DNA of 64,000 nt from Symsagittifera roscoffensis (Eukaryota > Xenacoelomorpha > Acoela > Convolutidae), in contig NC_087063.1 of assembly GCF_963678635.1 (NCBI RefSeq), positions 350,287 to 414,286 on the forward strand. The letters run 5' to 3'. Shown here piece after piece: positions 34,649 through 46,475 of this stretch. The translations under genes were made by a program, and so were the position numbers. Position 1 is the first letter of the stretch. Each line of letters begins with the position of its first letter. The notes beneath the pieces are model-generated. The model was given only the letters and a program-made list of their open reading frames with translations. It had not been told where the DNA came from and searched no databases.

Positions 34649-36543
34649 CCTTCGGTATGACTCATCCGGTTGGCTGTCGTTTCATCTTCTCGTTGCCTCC
34701 ATTTCTCGAAGCGCATCATCGCTTGGTGCCCCTGCACCCCTGATCCGAAACGGTTTAACAAGATTTCGAAGATTTTCTCAGCTGTGTCACGCTGATATTG
34801 CTTCTTGGCCATGACACAGTTCAGGGTTGTCCCTTCAAAGTTGCTGGTGAGCGCACTGCATTCCTGTCTCTCCGACAAGTCCTCTTCCTCGAAATGCAGC
34901 TTCATTACCTCTATCCAGGTATCAATACAGCCATCAGATTCATCTTTATAGCATCTTGGTTTCTTAAAGACTCTTCTGGACTTCTCACTGCGTTCATTGG
35001 TTCTGGATAACCTTGTAAGGAATGTCTCCAAAGACCTGTTTAGGGGTTCAAAGGCTGTGGCCATTGCCGTAGCATCCCTTGAGTGTCCCGCCTGAGTGTC
35101 CTCACACCTTGTCAAAGGCTCTGTATGCGGTGCATCCCTGCAATCCGAATCGCCGTGAGTGTTTCCCGCTTGGCCTACATGACTCCTCCCCGGGCTTGCA
35201 TACCCCCTGTTACCGGAATCACTTCTCCCAGTCGCATGTGTGCCTTGCGTTGGTCGTTCATTAGAGGTCTGTCTGTTCCCCGTTGAACTTGCTCTACTGT
35301 TCGGGCCCCATGTTCTATCATCTCTTGTGGCATAGCCTGATGAACTGCCCCTGCCTCTAGTGGATCCATACGTCCTCCTCTTTTGATGTTCATTGAAGTT
35401 CACTTTCGGCTCCCTGCTGGGACCTCCCGAGTTCGGTTCTCCTTCTTTTGGTCCACTCTTGCTGCTTAGTAGCCCGTCCAACCTATCCATGATAGCCTGA
35501 GTTCGCCTCTCGATTATTGCGTCTATCTTTGTGTCAAGAGTCCCAAGAGACTGCTCTTGCTGAATTCTTAACATCTCCATGTCGTCTCTTAAGCGTAACT
35601 CTCGCAGTTCCGCTTCTCTTGTCATTCGCGACAAGTTTTTCGCCATATGCTCGTCCGTTCTTTCTTTCAAGCGTTTTTCGCTCCTACGAACTTCTTGTCT
35701 ATTGCGGTTTATTTCTTCCCGCAGACTTTCTCTTTCAATGTGAACTGCTCTTTCTAGTTCACTCATTCTTATGGACATCTGTTCATTTTGTTCTCCTAAA
35801 CTGTCCACTATGTTGTTCAAGGCTTCTTCTAGTGCTGCCCCGTTATCCACGAGTGGCGTTACTAGTGGCGGTGTAACCCTGTCGGTCCCAGGTAACTTCG
35901 TGCTGGTCGAGATCCGGGCCTTGACTCTCTTCCTCGACGTCTTTTCATTATCCACCTCAGGATCCGCCAATGCGTTGCCTAGCCCTTTTTTTCTACTCTC
36001 CCCAGTTTGCGGCTCTAAATTTGTCATAATCGCGAAGCCTCTCGACTGGCCCGGTGTGTTTACCTCTTTGCTTATCGTTCTCACCACATCAAATTTGTCC
36101 ATGGTTCCAGTCTCTCTTCCGACGTATGCCTCATTCTCCTGGGTCGAACTATTCAGGCTGACTTGAGACCCAAAGTCCACTTGCTCTTCTTCGTCCTCCT
36201 CCTCCGGGGATTCACCTTCATTTCCTGCGCCCCCTCCCATGGTGAATGGAAAGATGTTTCCTAAGGTGTTCCTCATTCTTTCTGAGAACGATGATGACGT
36301 CGTTTGTTTCTCAGTCCCGCCTGCCATCATAGTGTTGTCTGTTGGAGATCTTCTAAATGCCGCTATTTCAGTTGAGATGTCGGACAGTTCCGACATCTCC
36401 TCTCGATCCAATGTCCCGGTGGAAGTGGCAAAATCATGGCCTTGTTCTACCGGAGTAGATTCACTCGCCAGCCTTCTGCCTCTCCCTTCCAGTCCATGTA
36501 CTTCCTGGTTCTCGTTCATGGCATGGTCCGTATTGACCTCCAC
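34645..36543 (-). CDS. Gag N-terminal and capsid region (element B)
   Basis: 632 codons. A polar N-terminal part, an acidic run (EEEDEEEQVDFG), a coiled coil at about residues 240-350 (REEINRNRQEVRRSEKRLKE), an Arg/Gly/Ser-rich stretch, then the capsid (WIEVMKLHFEEEDLSERQEC, EKIFEILLNRFGS, MMRFEKWRQRED), ending shortly after through a small deletion. The likely start is in the preceding frame (ATG at 36594-36596, MVETRS), with a one-base shift between. Confidence 0.85.
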   Translation of the reverse strand: MEVNTDHAMNENQEVHGLEGRGRRLASESTPVEQGHDFATSTGTLDREEMSELSDISTEIAAFRRSPTDNTMMAGGTEKQTTSSSFSERMRNTLGNIFPFTMGGGAGNEGESPEEEDEEEQVDFGSQVSLNSSTQENEAYVGRETGTMDKFDVVRTISKEVNTPGQSRGFAIMTNLEPQTGESRKKGLGNALADPEVDNEKTSRKRVKARISTSTKLPGTDRVTPPLVTPLVDNGAALEEALNNIVDSLGEQNEQMSIRMSELERAVHIERESLREEINRNRQEVRRSEKRLKERTDEHMAKNLSRMTREAELRELRLRDDMEMLRIQQEQSLGTLDTKIDAIIERRTQAIMDRLDGLLSSKSGPKEGEPNSGGPSREPKVNFNEHQKRRTYGSTRGRGSSSGYATRDDRTWGPNSRASSTGNRQTSNERPTQGTHATGRSDSGNRGYASPGRSHVGQAGNTHGDSDCRDAPHTEPLTRCEDTQAGHSRDATAMATAFEPLNRSLETFLTRLSRTNERSEKSRRVFKKPRCYKDESDGCIDTWIEVMKLHFEEEDLSERQECSALTSNFEGTTLNCVMAKKQYQRDTAEKIFEILLNRFGSGVQGHQAMMRFEKWRQREDETTANRMSHTEG

Positions 36544-36545
36544 TT

Positions 36546-36749
36546 CTAACAGTTCTTTTCGCTCTTCTGAGTCTTTTGACTTCTCGTTTCAACCATTCTG
36601 CCTGAAACCGTCTCCCCTTTGTCGGTCCGGGCTCGTTTGATCCAATCCACGAAAGGATCGGTCATCGTTTTTCTTTGCTTTTTAGGTATGAATTTCCTAG
36701 AGCTATTACCTCGTTTAGGTATCCTTGACTTGCGTAGACTCATTCCCAA
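36546..36749 (-). CDS. Probable start of gag (element B)
   Basis: 67 codons; the Met at residue 52 (36594-36596) opens MVETRSQK, parallel to MVSTRSN in element A and typical of gag starts in gypsy-type elements. The frame stops at 36546, just where the 632-codon gag frame takes over in another phase, so a one-base indel probably lies at 36546-36590. Confidence 0.55.
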   Translation of the reverse strand: MGMSLRKSRIPKRGNSSRKFIPKKQRKTMTDPFVDWIKRARTDKGETVSGRMVETRSQKTQKSEKNC

Positions 36750-37529
36750 TTTGTCACTTGTTAATGCCTCTACATTTAATTCGATTGCTAGTGAACTTAT
36801 GTTTGACTACCAATAATAATGACACAACACAATAAATTTCACAAGATTTTATAAAATAGTGACCACGAATCCCTGTATGTTATCAGAGTACAGTTTGTAT
36901 ATAATTGATTCACACGGTCGTAAGATTTGAGAACTAGCACAATATGATGTTATCAGTGAATTTAAAAGATATTGTACTCACTACCCAATCGAGAACAGTT
37001 TATGTGGATTTAAAATCAAAAACAAAAAGAAAAAATATAATATAATGACAGAATATGAATACCTCTATGAGAAAAAAAAACGTATGTGTTTTGTACTTTT
37101 AGTCGGTCGCAGTACAATAGTCGAACTTGTTTTTTTTTAGAAAAAGCTTTCCCTGCTTGGTGCTGCACCAAACAGACAAAACTTTGAAGGCAGTAATTTT
37201 CTCAAGTGGGCTTGTATTGCACCCACCGAGTACTGTGTTACTTATCTGCCTTCGGACTGCCCGAGCTAGACCTACCGAAATCCTCAGGGCAGTCACTTTT
37301 CACAAAAACGTATTGGGTTTCAATCCACACCAAATAATAACGCTCTTTTTAGTTTAGACTTAGTGTAGCGAATATCCGAGTTCGGACCTGTTTTGTTTTG
37401 GTCTGGTTTTTATTGAAAGGCAAGTTACCAGTGCAGTCACTGATTCCTAGCCTGTCTGCTAATAACCTAATATCTCTCACTGTAGTCTTTTTCCTGTTTA
37501 CCTAAGTCCTTTAATAAAATAATACCCCT

Positions 37530-37690
37530 CCGGATTGGCAAAAATAGTACCCTTCCGGACTAGCAAAATTTAGACCCCTCCGGATTGGGACCCCTCTGAG
37601 TTAGTAGATATAGAACCCCTCCGGATTGGGACCCCTCCGAATTAGCAAATATAAGACCCCTCCGGATTGGGAGCCCTCTGGTCTGTGTTA
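37530..37690. repeat. Dispersed acccctccggattggg repeats in the leader
   Basis: At least five copies of cccctccggattgg or close variants within 160 bases, and more scattered through the leader (37728, 38368, 38846). The same cluster lies at 44580-44735 and 46650-46805. It is the counterpart, with a different sequence, of the 14-bp array in element A. Confidence 0.85.
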
Positions 37691-38859
37691 GTAGCTTTTC
37701 GGAGTTTTCCTTCTTTCAACCTATGCCCCTCCGGATACGTTCTCCGATGCAATTTTTCTTTTTCAATTAACTAGGAAGGGTATGTACAGCTTTCCTAGAT
37801 CCTTCCGGATTGAAGTTAAGCCTCTTATTTGACAACTCACGCTAACGGTGAAGGGTCTTATCGCTCGCCTAACTTCGGCTCGATTAAGGTTTTTCTGTGC
37901 CTTTAGCCTTCCATTTTTGTCTAGAACGACCTAAAGTTACTTTATTCAACCGCTATTACCTTTTGGTAGGGGTATAGGGGCTTTTCTAAAAGAAATTTAT
38001 AAAACGTGAAGGGTCTACCCTCCCAAATTGGTTAATTTGCTAAAAACAATCTCAAAAAATTTTCACGCTTTCTTTTTCGAAAAACTTTTGTCCCTATCAG
38101 TAAGTTCAGCTAATTTCTGATCTATTGACATCAAGATCAACTCGATATGCCTAGTAGTTCCAAAGTTATTAACCAAAACGTCTTTTTTCTAAAGTCAAGA
38201 AATTTCTCTCTTATAGGTTCCGCCTAACTTTTTCCGCAATTCTGTTTCTTCCGACCTAAAAATTATTGATCCGAGCTCAAAAGGTCTATACTCTTCTAAT
38301 TCCATGCAAAAAACCCGATCTAATACGCTTTAGTTGAAAAAATTTGCGAAAAACTATGCTACCTGTACCCCTCCGGATTGATGAATCCACCAAATCAAAC
38401 ACGTTAAGTTCGATTTCTCTGCAACCCGGAAGGCTTTCGGGAAGCGGGTTTTAAAACTTGTAGATTCACTAGTTGACGTTGTCCGAACAACTAGTTTTAC
38501 TGTTCTAACTCAAAAATTTCAAAAAAATTTCTGAATTTATAGTGTTTCGTTTTCTCAAAAATCACGAAAATTCGGTTTTTGGTTCCAAAATAGTTCCAAC
38601 CACTTTCGAACTAGACTTAACCGGTTCTATCTATTATTGTAGTGAAGTTACGATGTAACACACTACTTTAGTGCTTTTTTCCGTTTCAAAAAATATCGAT
38701 ATCTCAAAAATCGCGACTTGTGGGGGATCAAAATATCGCTATTTTGACCCTAAAAACCGGTCTGCTTTCTGTGTTTTTCACTGAAAAACGGTATAAGAGT
38801 ATTAATATAGGCTGTATAAGTAACAATATTAGTAATACTATACCCCTCCGGGTTTGCTT

Positions 38860-38892
38860 AATATCCGAATTAAGGTGCTTAACTCGGATATT
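38860..38892. other. 15-bp stem hairpin in the leader of element B
   Basis: aatatccgaattaag, loop gtg, cttaactcggatatt: 15-bp stem with one mismatch. The right arm is also complementary to gcgaatatccgagtt at 37368-37382. Copies at 45912 and 47779. Confidence 0.85.
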
Positions 38893-39171
38893 CGCAGTTC
38901 GGTGAAGGGTCACTACAGTGCAGCACTGTCGAGCCCCCCACAGATTACTATCTTACTTTTTGTACCAAAAGGGATACAAAACTTGTTAACGATACCCAAC
39001 AGTCGATTGTTGTTGTCGTTGAGCCCCTTCTTGTTGCTCCTTGTACTGCTTGCCGGATCAGTCGTCTCCCAAAACCCTTCCGAATTGAGCGCAAATCAGC
39101 TGACCCTTCCGGATTGAGTGCAATTTATCATTAACGTGCTTAAATGCTCAAATAACCCTACAGTACAAGCC

Positions 39172-40206
39172 TCACAAACGTGCCACAAAATTGATCGTAG
39201 CAATCCTGACTGATATAAATGCCTGTAACAACAATATATCTATTACTACCCCGCAAGCCCATGGCGATTTCGAGGGTTGTATCATGTCGTATTCAAGCAA
39301 CATTTCTATTTCCGCTCGGCACGCTTCCGATTTGTGTGGCGTCATTCGTCTTGCGCCTTCCCTATGGGGAACGGCGCCCTCTTCAAGTTCGATTTGGTGT
39401 TCGACGAAATTACAGCAACCGATATCCGCCTTATGTTTTGAAAATACATCTGCGTTCCGATTTAGGAGGTCCCGCAATTTTTCGAAATCTCCCTCACCTA
39501 TTTTTCCTTTTAAATGTTCTATCTCTGGCAAAACCGGTTTGTCAGATTCTATTTCGTATGACGAGGGGCGTTCCGGAAAATTCGAGCAGCTTGATAAGCC
39601 ATCGTCCGTTTCGGATTTCATTGAAAACAATTTATGAATAGATTTTAATTCATTAATCCTCTTTAAAATTTTATCTTTATTGGCATGATAAGGACAGTCT
39701 TTCACACTATGTTTCTTCAAGTTTTGTGTCTCCTCATAGTCGGTCCTCATCGGCAAAGCGTAGCCAAGCTTCTTTCCACGCTGGATTGAAACCGTGGTGT
39801 CCAGTGTGTTCAATAACACACTGACACACAGTCCGTTTCGCGTTAGCGAGAAGCTCCGGCCTAAAATCACCGAACTCTGACTATTTGGATTCGGTACCAA
39901 GCAAACCTGTTTATTATCACTTAACGAATTCAAATTTCTCATTCTAAAAATTGCCACCACAGCTTGTCCTGGCTGTAGTTTTACTTTTCTATCTAAAAAA
40001 ATTGGTACCTTGTTTTCTTCTGTTATTATCCTATTAATTGGTCTCTTAACATACTTCTGGTCCGGGTTTCTAATCCGTATCAGACCGTTGTTCAAGTCAA
40101 TCGTCACGTCAAAATTCCTGACAAAATCTCTGCCCAATATGAATTGGTCGGCGTCGTCCAAATTCTCTACCACCAGGAAGCTCATCCAAAGATCCCGTCC
40201 TCCCAT
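39172..40206 (-). pseudogene. Duplicate protease-connection-RT fragment (unit 2)
   Basis: Same as 31958-33154 until ACGVV, then the frame runs into leader sequence at the duplication junction and ends. RT is cut before its catalytic residues, so no polymerase can be made from this copy. Confidence 0.9.
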
Positions 40207-40239
40207 GTGGAGGACCGTTATTGGTGTTCTTCCGGCTAC

Positions 40240-40584
40240 TTAAATAGCTCCTCGATTGGCGGCGGCCAGTCGGAGATTCGTTGGAATTAGATCTTCCCTC
40301 GTGAAGCCCATTATTTCCCAAATTTTTATCGGCATCACACTCACTACCGCTCCTGTGTCCAGAAGCCCTGTGACTCCGATTTTCGTTCCGTTGGTGTCGA
40401 GCAGATGTGCAGTCACATCTGCTTCATACCCAATGTGTACTGCATCTTGTTCCATCATGGCGTCATGGCCTATCCTGCGGACTTTATATTCCTCCTCACC
40501 CAAGTAGATCTGCCCCATTTGGTCATCGTCTGTTGTTACATAAGTCCTGGTAAAGATACTGATTCCATCCACGTTCAGCATCAC
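40240..40584 (-). pseudogene. Duplicate protease first half (unit 2)
   Basis: Identical protein to 33188-33532, including both flanking in-frame TAA codons, which therefore predate the duplication. Confidence 0.85.
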
Positions 40585-40587
40585 TTG

Positions 40588-41700
40588 TTACGGCCCATAG
40601 ACCTCTAGGTAGCGTCCATGAAGTTTCTTCATGCGAGGGCCATCCGTTGTTAGTAGTGCTCGCACAGCTCTCGACTCGGTGCGTGGCTCCACCTGCCTCA
40701 GATAATCTGCATATGTGTCCAAATGCATCAAAGTGAACTCGGATGGTTCACTAAAACTTCTGATTACCTGATGTCCAGCCACTGAGATTATCGACTGTAT
40801 CTTGCTTGCTTGCGGCACCATGCCGAACCTCTGACCGGAGATCACATTAAGTTTCATGCTCAAACTGCTTGGCGTTTTAATCTCCTCGACCTCCGTTGCT
40901 TCGAAGGTATTCAGTTGCTCCTGTAGTTTCTCATTCTCCAGTTCGAGTTTCACTTTTTGTTGGATCTCTTTCGTCACCAGTTCCTGCTGCACTCTATTTA
41001 GAGCATCCCTCGCGGCTGCCCTATAATCAATCTTGAAGTCATCGGCCGCAGTCACTGGTTCCGGTCCACATGTCTCTTCTGTTACCGCTTGCATTTTCTT
41101 TACCGCCAGCTCTTGAGGTTTATCTTTTCTGCGTGCCTCCGCTTCACTCAACAGGCGAGCCTTGCTGGCTTTCACTCCTGACAAAGCTTCTTCATGCCTT
41201 GGATGCTTGATGTCTGCCACTGCATCCCAGAATTGCGGACAATCTGATTTAAAATGACCTTCCAAGTTGCAAAAGAAACACCTCGGGCCAAATTCCGCAA
41301 TTACTCCTCTCATGAAATCCTCATGGTCCAATTCTGACGCATCTTCGTCCTCAAGGCTAAAGCCTATTGCTTTCATGCCTTGTTTGTAAATTGGGCATGC
41401 TGACACATGATGGTCCGTTGAACTGCAATTGGCACAAGAGCGTCTCTTGTCCATATCATCCCTCGGTTTGTACCAATTGTTCCCTTGGTTTGCTGGTTCG
41501 TTGTTAAAATTGCCATAATTGTTCTTGTAGTATCCAGATCTCGAAGGATGTTTCAACAAAAGATACTCTTTTGACTTGAGCCTCAACTCCTCTGGTGTTG
41601 GCGCATTGGTTGATAGTGGTGTGTAATGCGTTGCTAGCATTGTTCGAAGTTCATCATTCTTCCCACCATCGATGAATTTTGAGGCTACGGCCAGGTTCAT
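40588..41700 (-). pseudogene. Duplicate gag nucleocapsid region (unit 2)
   Basis: Same as 33536-34648 with one visible substitution (Gly to Glu in the Asn-rich part before the first zinc knuckle). Both CCHC knuckles are intact. Confidence 0.87.
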
Positions 41701-43595
41701 CCTTCGGTATGACTCATCCGTTTGGCTGTCGTTTCATCTTCTCGTTGCCTCCATTTCTCGAAGCGCATCATCGCTTGGTGCCCCTGCACCCCTGATCCGA
41801 AACGGTTTAACAAGATTTCGAAGATTTTCTCAGCTGTGTCACGCTGATATTGCTTCTTGGCCATGACACAGTTCAGGGTTGTCCCTTCAAAGTTGCTGGT
41901 GAGCGCACTGCATTCCTGTCTCTCCGACAAGTCCTCTTCCTCGAAATGCAGCTTCATTACCTCTATCCAGGTATCAATACAGCCATCAGATTCATCTTTA
42001 TAGCATCTTGGTTTCTTAAAGACTCTTCTGGACTTCTCACTGCGTTCATTGGTTCTGGATAACCTTGTAAGGAATGTCTCCAAAGACCTGTTTAGGGGTT
42101 CAAAGGCTGTGGCCATTGCCGTAGCATCCCTTGAGTGTCCCGCCTGAGTGTCCTCACACCTTGTCAAAGGCTCTGTATGCGGTGCATCCCTGCAATCCGA
42201 ATCGCCGTGAGTGTTTCCCGCTTGGCCTACATGACTCCTCCCCGGGCTTGCATACCCCCTGTTACCGGAATCACTTCTCCCAGTCGCATGTGTGCCTTGC
42301 GTTGGTCGTTCATTAGAGGTCTGTCTGTTCCCCGTTGAACTTGCTCTACTGTTCGGGCCCCATGTTCTATCATCTCTTGTGGCATAGCCTGATGAACTGC
42401 CCCTGCCTCTAGTGGATCCATACGTCCTCCTCTTTTGATGTTCATTGAAGTTCGCTTTCGGCTCCCTGCTGGGACCTCCCGAGTTCGGTTCTCCTTCTTT
42501 TGGTCCACTCTTGCTGCTTAGTAGCCCGTCCAACCTATCCATGATAGCCTGAGTTCGCCTCTCGATTATTGCGTCTATCTTTGTGTCAAGAGTCCCAAGA
42601 GACTGCTCTTGCTGAATTCTTAACATCTCCATGTCGTCTCTTAAGCGTAACTCTCGCAGTTCCGCTTCTCTTGTCATTCGCGACAAGTTTTTCGCCATAT
42701 GCTCGTCCGTTCTTTCTTTCAAGCGTTTTTCGCTCCTACGAACTTCTTGTCTATTGCGGTTTATTTCTTCCCGCAGACTTTCTCTTTCAATGTGAACTGC
42801 TCTTTCTAGTTCACTCATTCTTATGGACATCTGTTCATTTTGTTCTCCTAAACTGTCCACTATGTTGTTCAAGGCTTCTTCTAGTGCTGCCCCGTTATCC
42901 ACGAGTGGCGTTACTAGTGGCGGTGTAACCCTGTCGGTCCCAGGTAACTTCGTGCTGGTCGAGATCCGGGTCTTGACTCTCTTCCTCGACGTCTTTTCAT
43001 TATCCACCTCAGGATCCGCCAATGCGTTGCCTAGCCCTTTTTTTCTACTCTCCCCAGTTTGCGGCTCTAAATTTGTCATAATCGCGAAGCCTCTCGACTG
43101 GCCCGGTGTGTTTACCTCTTTGCTTATCGTTCTCACCACATCAAATTTGTCCATGGTTCCAGTCTCTCTTCCGACGTATGCCTCATTCTCCTGGGTCGAA
43201 CTATTCAGGCTGACTTGAGACCCAAAGTCCACTTGCTCTTCTTCGTCCTCCTCCTCCGGGGATTCACCTTCATTTCCTGCGCCCCCTCCCATGGTGAATG
43301 GAAAGATGTTTCCTAAGGTGTTCCTCATTCTTTCTGAGAACGATGATGACGTCGTTTGTTTCTCAGTCCCGCCTGCCATCATAGTGTTGTCTGTTGGAGA
43401 TCTTCTAAATGCCGCTATTTCAGTTGAGATGTCGGACAGTTCCGACATCTCCTCTCGATCCAATGTCCCGGTGGAAGTGGCAAAATCATGGCCTTGTTCT
43501 ACCGGAGTAGATTCACTCGCCAGCCTTCTGCCTCTCCCTTCCAGTCCATGTACTTCCTGGTTCTCGTTCATGGCATGGTCCGTATTGACCTCCAC
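41697..43595 (-). pseudogene. Duplicate gag N-terminal and capsid region (unit 2)
   Basis: Same as 34645-36543 with a few substitutions (for example Ala/Thr in RKRVKxR, Val/Ala in EPKxNFN). The same internal deletion and frameshift at its 3' end are present. Confidence 0.85.
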
Positions 43596-43597
43596 TT

Positions 43598-43801
43598 CTA
43601 ACAGTTCTTTTCGCTCTTCTGAGTCTTTTGACTTCTCGTTTCAACCATTCTGCCTGAAACCGTCTCCCCTTTGTCGGTCCGGGCTCGTTTGATCCAATCC
43701 ACGAAAGGATCGGTCATCGTTTTTCTTTGCTTTTTAGGTATGAATTTCCTAGAGCTATTACCTCGTTTAGGTATCCTTGACTTGCGTAGACTCATTCCCA
43801 A
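43598..43801 (-). pseudogene. Duplicate gag start (unit 2)
   Basis: Copy of 36546-36749; MVETRS start at 43646-43648. Confidence 0.5.
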
Positions 43802-46475
43802 TTTGTCACTTGTTAATGCCTCTACATTTAATTCGATTGCTAGTGAACTTATGTTTGACTACCAATAATAATGACACAACACAATAAATTTCACAAGATT
43901 TTATAAAATAGTGACCACGAATCCCTGTATGTTATCAGAGTACAGTTTGTATATAATTGATTCACACGGTCGTAAGATTTGAGAACTAGCACAATATGAT
44001 GTTATCAGTGAATTTAAAAGATATTGTACTCACTACCCAATCGAGAACAGTTTATGTGGATTTAAAATCAAAAACAAAAAGAAAAAATATAATATAATGA
44101 CAGAATATGAATACCTCTATGAGAAAAAAAAACGTATGTGTTTTGTACTTTTAGTCGGTCGCAGTACAATAGTCGAACTTGTTTTTTTTTAGAAAAAGCT
44201 TTCCCTGCTTGGTGCTGCACCAAACAGACAAAACTTTGAAGGCAGTAATTTTCTCAAGTGGGCTTGTATTGCACCCACCGAGTACTGTGTTACTTATCTG
44301 CCTTCGGACTGCCCGAGCTAGACCTACCGAAATCCTCAGGGCAGTCACTTTTCACAAAAACGTATTGGGTTTCAATCCACACCAAATAATAACGCTCTTT
44401 TTAGTTTAGACTTAGTGTAGCGAATATCCGAGTTCGGACCTGTTTTGTTTTGGTCTGGTTTTTATTGAAAGGCAAGTTACCAGTGCAGTCACTGATTCCT
44501 AGCCTGTCTGCTAATAACCTAATATCTCTCACTGTAGTCTTTTTCCTGTTTACCTAAGTCCTTTAATAAAATAATACCCCTCCGGATTGGCAAAAATAGT
44601 ACCCTTCCGGACTAGCAAAAATTAGACCCCTCCGGATTGGGACCCCTCTGAGTTAGTAGATATAGAACCCCTCCGGATTGGGACCCCTCCGAATTAGCAA
44701 ATATAAGACCCCTCCGGATTGGGAGCCCTCTGGTCTGTGTTAGTAGCTTTTCGGAGTTTTCCTTCTTTCAACCTATGCCCCTCCGGATACGTTCTCCGAT
44801 GCAATTTTTCTTTTTCAATTAACTAGGAAGGGTATGTACAGCTTTCCTAGATCCTTCCGGATTGAAGTTAAGCCTCTTATTTGACAACTCACGCTAACGG
44901 TGAAGGGTCTTATCGCTCGCCTAACTTCGGCTCGATTAAGGTTTTTCTGTGCCTTTAGCCTTCCATTTTTGTCTAGAACGGCCTAAAGTTACTTTATTCA
45001 ACCGCTATTACCTTTTGGTAGGGGTATAGGGGCTTTTCTAAAAGAAATTTATAAAACGTGAAGGGTCTACCCTCCCAAATTGGTTAATTTGCTAAAAACA
45101 ATCTCAAAAAATTTTCACGCTTTCTTTTTCGAAAAACTTTTGTCCCTATCAGTAAGTTCAGCTAATTTCTGATCTATTGACATCAAGATCAACTCGATAT
45201 GCCTAGTAGTTCCAAAGTTATTAACCAAAACGTCTTTTTTCTAAAGTCAAGAAATTTCTCTCTTATAGGTTCCGCCTAACTTTTTCCGCAATTCTGTTCC
45301 TTCCGACCTAAAAATTATTGATCCGAGCTCAAAAGGTCTATACTCTTCTAATTCCATGCAAAAAACCCGATCTAATACGCTTTAGTTGAAAAAATTTGCG
45401 AAAAACTATGCTACCTGTACCCCTCCGGATTGATGAATCCACCAAATCAAACACGTTAAGTTCGATTTCTCTGCAACCCGGAAGGCTTTCGGGAAGCGGG
45501 TTTTAAAACTTGTAGATTCACTAGTTGACGTTGTCCGAACAATTAGTTTTACTGTTCTAACTCAAAAATTTCAAAAAAATTTCTGAATTTATAGTGTTTC
45601 GTTTTCTCAAAAATCACGAAAATTCGGTTTTTGGTTCCAAAATAGTTCCAACCACTTTCGAACTAGACTTAACCGGTTCTATCTATTATTGTAGTGAAGT
45701 TACGATGTAACACACTACTTTAGTGCTTTTTTCCGTTTCAAAAAATATCGATATCTCAAAAATCGCGACTTGTGGGGGATCAAAATATCGCTATTTTGAC
45801 CCTAAAAACCGGTCTGCTTTCTGTGTTTTTCACTGAAAAACGGTATAAGAATATTAATATAGGCTGTATAAGTAACAATATTAGTAATACTATACCCCTC
45901 CGGGTTTGCTTAATATCCGAATTAAGGTGCTTAACTCGGATATTCGCAGTTCGGTGAAGGGTCACTACAGTGCAGCACTGTCGAGCCCCCCACAGATTAC
46001 TATCTTACTTTTTGTACCAAAAGGGATACAAAACTTGTTAACGATACCCAACAGTCGATTGTTGTTGTCGTTGAGCCCCTTCTTGTTGCTCCTTGTACTG
46101 CTTGCCGGATCAGTCGTCTCCCAAAACCCTTCCGAATTGAGCGCAAATCAGCTGACCCTTCCGGATTGAGTGCAATTTATCATTAACGTGCTTAAATGCT
46201 CAAATAACCCTACAGTACAAGCCTCACAAACGTGCCACAAAATTGATCGTAGCAATCCTGACTGATATAAATGCCTGTAACAACAATATATCTACCAACA
46301 ACAAACGGGGGGGGGGTCGGATCACATCTTGTCTGGGGGGATGATTTCTACTGATTTTTTACTTTTTATTACTGTTTTTGGTTTTTTCGGTTATTTTTTA
46401 TGTTTTTTGTTTTTCTTGGGTACTATACTACTTTTTGTTTGGTTTTACATATATTATTAAGTGTTTTTGGTGTAT

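Larger units (their letters stand above)
32190..39241. repeat. 7052-bp direct repeat, unit 1
   Basis: Matches 39242-46293 at a constant offset of 7052 bp with only a handful of substitutions (for example near 32500/39552 and 35907/42959). It runs from within RT through gag to the leader end. The junction at 39241 joins leader sequence (aacaatatatc) to RT sequence (ttactaccccgcaagc). Confidence 0.95.
36816..39241 (-). other. Leader of element B, copy 1 (no gene)
   Basis: About 2.4 kb between the gag start and the duplication junction. No open frame of note on the element strand; small plus-strand frames look like chance. It holds the ccggattgg repeats, a strong hairpin at 38860-38892 and AT-rich runs. 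Identical leaders occur at 43868-46290 and, shortened, at 46476-48341. Confidence 0.7.
39242..46293. repeat. 7052-bp direct repeat, unit 2
   Basis: Second copy of 32190-39241. Its right end continues into bases 46294-46475 (a G run and a T-rich segment) that are absent next to unit 1 but repeated at 48165-48341. Confidence 0.95.

Noticed and set aside
38720-39117. Small plus-strand frames of 61 and 87 codons, repeated in three leader copies
   Set aside because: Found only because the leader is duplicated; no motif, and no equivalent in element A.
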